From JBFISM01 sp041608535 (GTDB lineage: Bacteria; Actinomycetota; Acidimicrobiia; Spongiisociales; UBA5794): DNA of 5,027 bases. Each line of letters starts with the position of its first letter. Positions within the stretch are counted from its first letter, which is position 1. A program made the translations under genes and the position numbers. The stretch covers positions 1 to 5,027 of the forward strand of contig JBFISM010000193.1 of assembly GCA_041608535.1 (NCBI GenBank), given 5' to 3'. The notes beneath the pieces are model-generated. The model made no database searches, had not been told where the DNA came from, and worked only from the letters and a program-made list of their open reading frames with translations. This document shows, piece by piece, positions 1 through 5,027 of the stretch.

Positions 1-201
1 ACGCAAGCGGCCTACTGCGAGGGGATCCGGCCGGACACGGTCGCGATCCCCCACCACTTCGGTGGCTGGACACTTCCGCAGAACGAGGGCCAGGGACCGT
101 CCCCCAACGAGATCTACTTCGTCGGCGAGGGCTACATGACCAACACCGCCGATCAGTCCTTCCACGTGAAGGTCCGGGTCGTGAAGGGAGGTGAGGTCTG
201 A
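1..201 (+). CDS. Molybdopterin oxidoreductase catalytic subunit, C-terminal end (partial)
   Basis: This is the last 66 codons of a gene that begins upstream of the window, read in frame 1 and ending at TGA 199-201. The pattern EGIRPDTVAIPHHFGGW (residues 7-23 of the fragment), followed by an N-rich loop and a terminal FHVKVRVVKGGEV strand, matches the end of the molybdopterin-dinucleotide-binding domain of DMSO-reductase superfamily enzymes such as PsrA, PhsA and ArrA. In these, a [RE]G[IV]xPxxVxxxHGxG motif precedes a final beta strand. The identity is supported by context: an iron-sulfur subunit, an NrfD subunit and a TorD-like chaperone follow directly. It would carry the Mo-bisMGD active site of the complex. 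The N-terminus, any Tat signal, the FS0 cluster motif and the Mo ligand lie outside the window, so substrate and cellular side are unknown. Superfamily assignment is fairly secure; subtype is not. Confidence 0.83.
   Translation, partial: TQAAYCEGIRPDTVAIPHHFGGWTLPQNEGQGPSPNEIYFVGEGYMTNTADQSFHVKVRVVKGGEV
187..192 (+). promoter_or_regulatory. Shine-Dalgarno site for the four-cluster iron-sulfur subunit
   Basis: GGAGGT ends 8 bases before the ATG at 201, inside the last codons of the catalytic-subunit gene. It supports that start, which overlaps the upstream TGA by one base (TGATG), an arrangement that favours coupled translation of the two subunits. Confidence 0.75.
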
Positions 202-947
202 TGGCGAAGTACGCAATGGTCGTTGATCTTCACCGCTGCCAGGGATGCCGAGCGTGCGTCGAGGCATGCAAGATCGAGAACAACACCGGCGAGGGGATGT
301 TCTGGATGCATGTCTTCCGGTTCGAGGAAGGCTCCTACCCGGATACGCGGATGAGCTTCCTGCCGAGGCCGTGCCAGCACTGCGACAACGCTCCGTGCGT
401 GAAGGTGTGCCCCACCGGCGCTCGTTTCAAGCGGGACGACGGAATCGTGCTGACCGACGCCGAACGGTGCATCGGCTGTCGGTACTGCGAACTGGCCTGC
501 CCATACGGGGTGAACTACTTCAACTGGCAGGATCCGGAGGATTCTCAGTACGCCGAGATGATCGACTGGACGGATCCAGACATCCAGCAGGCGACGGGTG
601 GTGCCGTTCCTCCATACCGCAACCCCGATCTCGAAGAGCTGTGGGGATCGGAACAGCGCCGCACCGGCGGCGGCGGACACGCCAAAGGTGTCATGGAGAA
701 GTGCACGTTCTGCGTCCAGCGCGTCGAGAAGGGTGGCCAGCCGGCATGCGTGGACACCTGCCCGGTGAATGCGCTGCTCTTTGGAGACGTCGACGACCCC
801 GATACACCGATCAGCCGGTTCATGAGAGAGAACGAGACGTGGCGCCTCCTCGAGGAGACGGGCACGGAGCCGCGGGTCCGGTATGTCGGGGGCAAGCCTC
901 CATCCCAGTCATACACGGAAGTCGAGCGTCCGAAGGCGAGGGTGTGA
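201..947 (+). CDS. Four-cluster [4Fe-4S] electron-transfer subunit of a molybdoenzyme (NrfC/PsrB/DmsB type)
   Basis: The 248-residue product is the electron-wire subunit that passes electrons between the membrane NrfD protein and the catalytic Mo subunit. All sixteen ligand cysteines are present in four groups: C13/C16/C19/C23, C58/C61/C66/C70, C90/C93/C96/C100 and C168/C171/C183/C187. This is the canonical NrfC/PsrB/DmsB order, including the CxxCxxxxC second motif and the MEKCTFC...CVDTCP fourth motif. There is no signal peptide; if the complex is extracytoplasmic, the subunit would have to travel with the Tat-exported catalytic subunit, as is known for this family. The stretch between motifs III and IV (about residues 110-163, Gly-, Asp- and Pro-rich, with NPDLEELWG) is longer than in minimal PsrB-like proteins. 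The start overlaps the upstream stop by one base and has a good Shine-Dalgarno site. The family is certain; partner redox chemistry is inferred. Confidence 0.95.
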   Translation: MAKYAMVVDLHRCQGCRACVEACKIENNTGEGMFWMHVFRFEEGSYPDTRMSFLPRPCQHCDNAPCVKVCPTGARFKRDDGIVLTDAERCIGCRYCELACPYGVNYFNWQDPEDSQYAEMIDWTDPDIQQATGGAVPPYRNPDLEELWGSEQRRTGGGGHAKGVMEKCTFCVQRVEKGGQPACVDTCPVNALLFGDVDDPDTPISRFMRENETWRLLEETGTEPRVRYVGGKPPSQSYTEVERPKARV

Positions 948-948
948 T

Positions 949-2256
949 ATGGCCACGGAAGTCGCTACACCACGAACGAAGGACTTGCCGCAGCGAGTCG
1001 GACGCTTCACGACGGGCTGGAAGCTCTTCACGGTCGCCGGCCTGGTGGTTCTCGCCTTCGCGATCTTCGCCTATGTGCGCGAGCTCGGATCGGGGATGAT
1101 CGCCACCGGGATGCGGAACGTCGGAACCATGGGGGGCGCCACCTGGGGGCTGTACATCACGATGGTCGTGTACTTCGTGGGTGTCAGCTTCGCCGGCATC
1201 ACGGTCGCTGCACTCATCCGGATCTTCGAGCTCGGCAAGCTGCGGCCGATCGCTCGCACCGCCGAACTCCTCACCGTCGTGGCTCTGATCCTGGGTGCTA
1301 TCGCGATCATCGTTGATCTCGGTCAGCCGATCCGCGGTATCGTCAATCTGTTCCGCTATGCCCGGCCGCAGTCGCCGTTCTTCGGAACGTTTGCGCTGGT
1401 CATCGCCGGCTACCTCTTTGCGAGTCTCGTCTACCTCTATCTCGGGGGACGGCGTGATGCGGCCGCGATGGCGCACTATCCGAGCCGGCTGCGAGGCTTC
1501 TACCGCTGGTGGGCAGCGGGCTACATGGACACACCCGAGGAGCAGGCGCGGCATCGCCGGACGAGTTTCTGGCTGGCCGTTGCCATCGTTCCGCTGCTGG
1601 TGATCGCCCACTCGACGCTTGGATTCGTGTTCGGGCTTCAGGTGGGCCGCCCCGGGTGGTACGGCACGCTGCAGGCGCCGGCCTTCGTGGCGCTCGCTGG
1701 AGTGTCCGGAGTCGGCCTGATCATCGTGCTCGGCGCCATCGTGAAACGGATCGTGGGCGACACGGAGCGCGTGTCGGTTGACGTCTTCTCCTGGCTGGGG
1801 AAGTTCCTGCTGGGTCTGCTGCTCGTCTACTTGTACTTCATGACGGTCGAGCTGCTGACGCTGCTGTATGCGACCCCAGCGGTCGAGAAACAGCTGTCCG
1901 ACGCGCTGCTCTTCGGACCGTACGCGTGGACGTACTGGGGCTCGGTGGCGCTGCTCGCCGTGCCCGCCCTCGTGCTCATCTGGCAAGCGGTCACCCGGCG
2001 CTGGAACATCGGCTGGCTCGTCGCCAGCGGCGTCGCCGTCAACCTGGCGGCGATCGGGAAGCGGTATCTCATCGTGGTGCCGTCGCAGACGCACGGCACC
2101 CTGCTGCCCTACGAGGTCGGGTCCTACAGCCCGAGCTGGATCGAGTACGGGGTCGTGCTCGGTCTCTTCGCCTTGGGGGCCCTCATGATCGGACTGTTCG
2201 TCAAGATCTTCCCGCCCCTACCGCTCTCTGACGAGGAGGTGATGGCAGATGCGTAG
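949..2256 (+). CDS. nrfD: NrfD/DsrP-family quinone-interacting membrane subunit
   Basis: The 435-residue product is a polytopic membrane protein with about ten hydrophobic segments, near residues 25-44, 66-90, 105-123, 145-165, 206-226, 246-266, 283-306, 327-347, 354-375 and 400-421. Segments 2 (WGLYITMVVYFVGVSFAG) and 5 (IAHSTLGFVFGL, then GRPGWYGTLQAPAF) match hallmark NrfD family motifs, including the conserved His (H221) and the GWxxT...PxF loop. Ten helices fit the ActC/DsrP/HybB branch better than eight-helix PsrC. Such subunits anchor the complex and exchange electrons with the quinone pool; they carry no heme or Fe-S cluster. I chose ATG 949, one base after the upstream stop, because GAGGGT at 938-943 is well spaced. 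An in-frame ATG at 883 would add 22 polar residues overlapping the upstream gene and lacks support. Direction of electron flow is not determinable. Confidence 0.93.
   Translation: MATEVATPRTKDLPQRVGRFTTGWKLFTVAGLVVLAFAIFAYVRELGSGMIATGMRNVGTMGGATWGLYITMVVYFVGVSFAGITVAALIRIFELGKLRPIARTAELLTVVALILGAIAIIVDLGQPIRGIVNLFRYARPQSPFFGTFALVIAGYLFASLVYLYLGGRRDAAAMAHYPSRLRGFYRWWAAGYMDTPEEQARHRRTSFWLAVAIVPLLVIAHSTLGFVFGLQVGRPGWYGTLQAPAFVALAGVSGVGLIIVLGAIVKRIVGDTERVSVDVFSWLGKFLLGLLLVYLYFMTVELLTLLYATPAVEKQLSDALLFGPYAWTYWGSVALLAVPALVLIWQAVTRRWNIGWLVASGVAVNLAAIGKRYLIVVPSQTHGTLLPYEVGSYSPSWIEYGVVLGLFALGALMIGLFVKIFPPLPLSDEEVMADA
2234..2243 (+). promoter_or_regulatory. Perfect ten-base Shine-Dalgarno site for the small membrane protein
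   Basis: AGGAGGTGAT matches the full anti-Shine-Dalgarno complement of 16S rRNA and lies at the end of the NrfD gene, with AGGAGG ending 9 bases before the ATG at 2249. It is the strongest ribosome site in the window. It is a strong argument that the 69-codon reading frame is translated, and at a high rate relative to its neighbours. Confidence 0.8.
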
Positions 2257-2458
2257 AGCGCTCACCGTTGGGCTGATCGCGCTCGGATTCGTCCTGATGA
2301 TCGTCGGCTACTTCGCCTCCGCGCCGTGGGGCGCGGAATCGGTGTCCAACAGCGATCCGGGGTTTGCGTTCGCGCCGGCCGTGTTCGTGCTGGGCGTCAT
2401 CGTCGCGTTCTCCTCGGCACTGGTGTACGAGCTCTACGACGACCGCCGGGAGCGATGA
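2249..2458 (+). CDS. Small two-helix membrane protein of unknown function
   Basis: This 69-residue protein is not one I recognise. It has two clear hydrophobic segments, about residues 4-24 and 40-62, separated by a short polar loop (PWGAESVSNSDPG). Arg2/Arg3 at the N-terminus and the DDRRER tail place positive charge at both ends, predicting a hairpin with both termini in the cytoplasm. The start overlaps the end of the NrfD gene by eight bases and follows a perfect Shine-Dalgarno site; its stop overlaps the next gene as ATGA. Its place between the membrane subunit and the chaperone suggests a small accessory subunit or assembly factor of the molybdoenzyme, touching NrfD in the bilayer. That role is inference from position and topology only. 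Composition looks like its neighbours, with no sign of insertion. Confidence 0.85.
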   Translation: MRRALTVGLIALGFVLMIVGYFASAPWGAESVSNSDPGFAFAPAVFVLGVIVAFSSALVYELYDDRRER

Positions 2459-3120
2459 GCTCCGCAGGCGACGTCGCTCGCCTCCGGCAGGGCCTCTATC
2501 GCTTCTTCGGCGGGACCATGCTGCCGCCGGAACCCGTTCGCATGGAGGCGCTCCTGGCGGCCGGTCGATACCTCGAGACCATGGGTATCGCCGACTACTC
2601 GTTCTCCCGGCAGTGGGCGTCTTTGATGCACGTCATGGATGTCACCGCTACGGCGGATTCGCTGGCTGCCGAGTATGTCAAGCTCTTCGCCAGCAGCACC
2701 GATGCCGCGTTCTGTCCCCCGTGCGAGTCCTATTACGTCGCCGCCGGCGACGGGGCGGCGACCGCAGAGGTCGTCACCGAACTGCAGGGCGAATACCACC
2801 GGCTCGGGCTGGTCCTCACCACGGCGACCGCACCGGCCGACCACGCTGCCACCCAACTCGAGGTCATGTCGATGCTCTGTGCTCGAGAGGCAAGCGCCTG
2901 GCAGACGGGTGACGTGGCGGCGGCGCTGGCGATGCTCGCCACCGAGTCTCACTTCCTTCGCCGGCACCTGGGCAAGTGGTTCCCGAAGCTGCGCAGCCGC
3001 GTCCGAGCGTCGACCGCAGGACCGCTCTATCGATCTCTTATCGACTCGATTCACGCGTTCCTCATCCACGATCGTGACCTCATCCACGGCCTTCGCCGAG
3101 ACGCCGGAGTCCTCGTGTGA
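2455..3120 (+). CDS. TorD/DmsD/NarJ-family molybdoenzyme assembly chaperone
   Basis: The 221-residue, mostly helical soluble protein resembles redox-enzyme maturation chaperones of the TorD/NarJ superfamily. These bind their catalytic subunit (often its twin-arginine leader) in the cytoplasm and hold it until the Mo cofactor and clusters are inserted. Visible family landmarks are AAEYVKLF (71-78), CPPCESYY (87-94), the PADHAATQLEVMSML stretch (127-141; family motif P-D-H-x3-ELE-M) and ESHFLRRHLGKWFPKL (164-179). The length is usual for the family. The start at 2455 forms an ATGA overlap with the small membrane gene; GGGAG lies only two bases upstream, so initiation probably depends on coupling. 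A longer in-frame ATG at 2326 would overlap that gene by over 130 bases with a non-homologous, Arg-rich leader and is rejected. The presumed client is the catalytic subunit ending at 201. Confidence 0.9.
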   Translation: MSSAGDVARLRQGLYRFFGGTMLPPEPVRMEALLAAGRYLETMGIADYSFSRQWASLMHVMDVTATADSLAAEYVKLFASSTDAAFCPPCESYYVAAGDGAATAEVVTELQGEYHRLGLVLTTATAPADHAATQLEVMSMLCAREASAWQTGDVAAALAMLATESHFLRRHLGKWFPKLRSRVRASTAGPLYRSLIDSIHAFLIHDRDLIHGLRRDAGVLV

Positions 3121-4556
3121 GAGTCGTAACGCTGGCGTGTCGCGATGAACGGACGTCTCCGGTGCCCGCCCTCGAGGGCGTCACCCACGTACCCGATCTA
3201 TGCGCCGACCCGAGCGTCATCGACCCGCACGTCGCCGGTGCCGATCGTCTCGTCCTCGTCGTGCATCCCGAGGACGTGACGCTCGCCACCCTGCAACGGC
3301 ACGTACGGGCGGCAGGGATCGATCCGATGACGGTGCAATACGTCCCGGCGGAGTCGATCGCCCAAGACGCAACGAGGATGCCGGTGATCCTGGCCGGCGT
3401 CATGGCCCGGGCCGCCGCCCTCGCGGACGGCGAGCCCGAGCACGTGCGCCCCGTCTTCGGGGGGACGAGGTCGCGGCGCGAGTTCCTCACGATGCCGAGA
3501 CCCCACTACGAGCCGGTGCCGCACATCGACGAGAGCATCTGTGTCTCCGGGAACGGGTGCGCCAGCTGTGTGGCCGTCTGCCCGCGCAATGCCTACGCAC
3601 GTTCAGGGCCTCGGGTGCTCTTCGACAAGTATGCGTGCGTCTCTTGTGGTCGATGCATCACGGAATGCCCTACGGGGGCCATCACGGAGCCGACCACCAA
3701 CGCTCAGGCGCTTCGTGCCCAGATCCAGGCGATGGTCGAGGCCGCGGAGACGCCGATCGGGGTTGCTTTCGTATGCCGGCGGCGACGGCGCTTCGTGGTG
3801 GATTCCGGCTGGTACGAGCTCGAGGTGCCTTGTGCCGGAATGGTTCCGGCTACATGGCCGCTCGCAACGCTCCTCCTCGGTGCCGGCTCGGCCGCGATCG
3901 TTCCCTGCACGGGAGTGGGATGCCACCTCGGGCAGGATTCACGGGTCGACGGCGCAGTTGCCGGGGCACAAGTCGTTCTCACCTCCGCCGGCATCGACCG
4001 GGAGCGGGTGACGGACGGTCCCGGTCGCATCCTCGAACCGATCGCCCCGGTCGGAGATCTGGACGATCCCTTCGGCACCCATGGGCCGGCGGAGGTTGCG
4101 CTTGCTGTGCGTGACGCCGTACCGAGTAATGGGCCCGTAGTGGCCCACGGTCCTGCCATGCCGCTCGGTGTCGTCACGATCGATCCTGACACCTGCACGG
4201 TGTGTGTGACGTGCACCGAGGTGTGTCCCACGGGTGCGCTGGCCTCGGAAACCTCGGACGGGCACGTGGCGGTGTCGTTCGACGCCTCCACCTGCACGGG
4301 CTGTGGACAGTGCGTTCCGGCTTGTCCGGAGCGGGCACGGGGGGCGATCCACGTCGATCGCCGCCTGGATACGGCGGCGCTGAGCGCGGGTCGGCGCACG
4401 TTGGTGCATTCCGCGACGCCGCTCTGCGAGTCATGCGGCCGGCCGATCGCCTCGGCGGCGATGCTGGATCGAATCGGCTCGCTGCTCGGCGCTGAGCACG
4501 CGGGCACGCTGAGCTATCTGGCGCGCCGGTGCCTGGACTGCCGAGGGACTGGCTGA
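3117..4556 (+). CDS. Multi-cluster iron-sulfur protein: two ferredoxin-like modules flanking an MvhD-like segment
   Basis: The 479-residue protein begins at GTG 3117, overlapping the chaperone stop (GTGA), with GGAG at 3106-3109. In order it has: an unrecognised N-terminal region (1-125); a ferredoxin module with C142/C148/C151/C155 and C174/C177/C180/C184; a segment resembling the delta subunit of F420-non-reducing hydrogenase, MvhD (about 212-295: FVC220, VPC239AGMVP, VPC264TGVGC269HLG); a second two-cluster module with C360/C363/C366/C370 and C393/C396/C399/C403; and a tail with C437/C440 and C472/C475. Four [4Fe-4S] clusters are plausible, plus perhaps a [2Fe-2S] in the MvhD-like part and a further metal site in the tail. 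It has no signal peptide or membrane segment, so it should be cytoplasmic. Being last in the coupled operon, it may link the molybdoenzyme to a soluble donor or acceptor, or serve maturation. The iron-sulfur nature is certain; the MvhD relation is moderate; function is inference. Confidence 0.9.
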   Translation: MRVVTLACRDERTSPVPALEGVTHVPDLCADPSVIDPHVAGADRLVLVVHPEDVTLATLQRHVRAAGIDPMTVQYVPAESIAQDATRMPVILAGVMARAAALADGEPEHVRPVFGGTRSRREFLTMPRPHYEPVPHIDESICVSGNGCASCVAVCPRNAYARSGPRVLFDKYACVSCGRCITECPTGAITEPTTNAQALRAQIQAMVEAAETPIGVAFVCRRRRRFVVDSGWYELEVPCAGMVPATWPLATLLLGAGSAAIVPCTGVGCHLGQDSRVDGAVAGAQVVLTSAGIDRERVTDGPGRILEPIAPVGDLDDPFGTHGPAEVALAVRDAVPSNGPVVAHGPAMPLGVVTIDPDTCTVCVTCTEVCPTGALASETSDGHVAVSFDASTCTGCGQCVPACPERARGAIHVDRRLDTAALSAGRRTLVHSATPLCESCGRPIASAAMLDRIGSLLGAEHAGTLSYLARRCLDCRGTG

Positions 4557-4610
4557 CCCGGCCTAGCCTCGCTCGACACCCGCAGTCGACAGCCTGCGCG
4601 GTCTGCCATC
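4557..4610 (+). other. Short intergenic gap between the operon and the ATPase gene
   Basis: This is the only real gap between genes in the window. It contains a five-base-pair inverted repeat, CGCAG (4581-4585) and CTGCG (4594-4598), with an eight-base loop and no following T run, so it does not qualify as an intrinsic terminator. TAGCCT at 4564-4569 fits a loose TANNNT -10 pattern but has no matching -35. No good Shine-Dalgarno site precedes either ATG of the next gene. Whether transcription continues from the operon or restarts here cannot be decided. Confidence 0.4.
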
Positions 4611-5027
4611 ATGCCGATCATGTCGTGGACGAACGCCGCCGAGGCCGCCGCCGGTTTGCGCGCCGTCGGGTACCTGCCCGACCCCCGCACGGCCCAGGTG
4701 GCCTTCCTCGCAGACCGGCTCGCCAAGCCGATCCTCGCCGAGGGTCCTGCCGGGGTAGGGAAGACCGCCCTCGCCCTGGCCGTGGCCGACGCCACCGGCC
4801 GGCGGCTGGTGCGCCTGCAGTGCTACGAGGGGCTCGACGAGGCCAAGGCGCTCTACGAGTGGAACTACCACAAGCAGTTGCTTCGTCTGCAGACCGACGA
4901 GGGACGCCGCTGGGACGAGCTCGAAGGTGACATCTTCACCGAGGATTTCCTGCTCACCCGCCCACTCCTAGAGGCCATCCGCAGCCCGGAGCCGGTCGTT
5001 TTGCTCATCGACGAGGTGGATCGTGTC
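4611..5027 (+). CDS. MoxR/CoxD-type AAA+ ATPase, N-terminal part (partial)
   Basis: An open frame of 139 codons runs from ATG 4611 to the window end without a stop. Walker A is GPAGVGKT (residues 45-52), preceded by LAKPILAEG; the CYEGLDEAKALYEWNY stretch (71-86), the EDFLLTRPLLEAI segment (111-123) and Walker B VVLLIDEVDR (129-138) follow. Together these are typical of MoxR AAA+ ATPases, especially the CoxD-like group. Such proteins usually work with a von Willebrand factor A partner to remodel or load metal centres; CoxD is required for CO dehydrogenase [CuSMo] cofactor maturation. The rest of the ATPase and any VWA partner gene lie beyond the window. The start is uncertain: ATG 4620 is in frame three codons later, and neither has a clear ribosome site. 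The 54-base gap leaves open whether it serves the molybdoenzyme or another system. Confidence 0.92.
   Translation, partial: MPIMSWTNAAEAAAGLRAVGYLPDPRTAQVAFLADRLAKPILAEGPAGVGKTALALAVADATGRRLVRLQCYEGLDEAKALYEWNYHKQLLRLQTDEGRRWDELEGDIFTEDFLLTRPLLEAIRSPEPVVLLIDEVDRV

Noticed and set aside
883..948. A longer NrfD start at ATG 883
   Set aside because: It would add 22 polar residues encoded inside the upstream gene; ATG 949 has GAGGGT at proper spacing and gives a normal family N-terminus.
245..1099. A 284-codon + strand frame overlapping the iron-sulfur subunit gene
   Set aside because: It is a shifted reading of a gene with sixteen correctly spaced cysteines; its product is Arg-rich and shows no family pattern.
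820..2094. A 424-codon open frame on the minus strand, opposite the NrfD gene
   Set aside because: It is rich in His, Asp, Arg and Pro with no recognisable domain, and lies wholly opposite strongly supported genes. Long antisense frames are expected from GC-rich third positions.
2326..2454. A longer chaperone start at ATG 2326
   Set aside because: The extra 43 residues are an Arg/Gly-rich out-of-frame reading of the small membrane gene; the ATGA overlap at 2455 is the natural start.
3704..4507. A 267-codon minus-strand frame opposite the multi-cluster protein
   Set aside because: Ser/Thr/Pro/Arg-rich shadow of a clear iron-sulfur gene, without a ribosome site or domain.
4564..4569. TAGCCT as a promoter -10 for the ATPase gene
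   Set aside because: It fits only a loose TANNNT pattern and no -35 element lies at the right distance.
4581..4598. Inverted repeat CGCAG/CTGCG as an intrinsic terminator
   Set aside because: Only five base pairs with an eight-base loop and no T run; such repeats arise by chance in GC-rich DNA.

Overview
This is a high-GC (roughly 65%) bacterial window read entirely on the + strand. It holds the distal part of one compact operon for a membrane-bound complex iron-sulfur molybdoenzyme (CISM, the DMSO-reductase superfamily in its PsrABC/PhsABC/NrfD style), followed by the start of a MoxR/CoxD-type AAA+ ATPase gene. Base composition, dense gene overlaps, a GTG start and the CoxD-like neighbour suit a high-GC Actinomycetota (or Chloroflexota) genome, but nothing here fixes the taxon.

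Layout: 1-201 is the C-terminal tail of the catalytic molybdopterin subunit. 201-947 encodes a four-cluster [4Fe-4S] electron-transfer subunit. 949-2256 encodes an NrfD/DsrP-type membrane subunit with about ten membrane segments. 2249-2458 encodes a 69-residue two-helix membrane protein of unknown role. 2455-3120 encodes a TorD/NarJ-type molybdoenzyme chaperone. 3117-4556 encodes a 479-residue multi-cluster iron-sulfur protein that joins two ferredoxin-like modules to a central MvhD-like segment and ends in a CxxC...CxxC module. A 54-base gap follows. 4611-5027 is the N-terminal part of the AAA+ ATPase, which runs off the window.

The first six genes are joined by overlaps of 1, 8, 4 and 4 bases and one gap of 1 base, so they should be co-transcribed and largely translationally coupled. 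The expected core is: catalytic Mo subunit <-> four-cluster subunit <-> NrfD in the membrane <-> quinone pool, with the TorD-like protein assisting cofactor loading of the catalytic subunit. The substrate (polysulfide, thiosulfate, tetrathionate, arsenate, selenate or other) cannot be read from the 66 catalytic-subunit residues present.

The least ordinary parts are the multi-cluster protein with its MvhD-like segment, which could connect the complex to a soluble electron carrier or a second redox partner, and the small two-helix membrane protein translated from a perfect Shine-Dalgarno site. The window has no tRNA, rRNA, CRISPR array, insertion sequence or recognisable intrinsic terminator that I can support.
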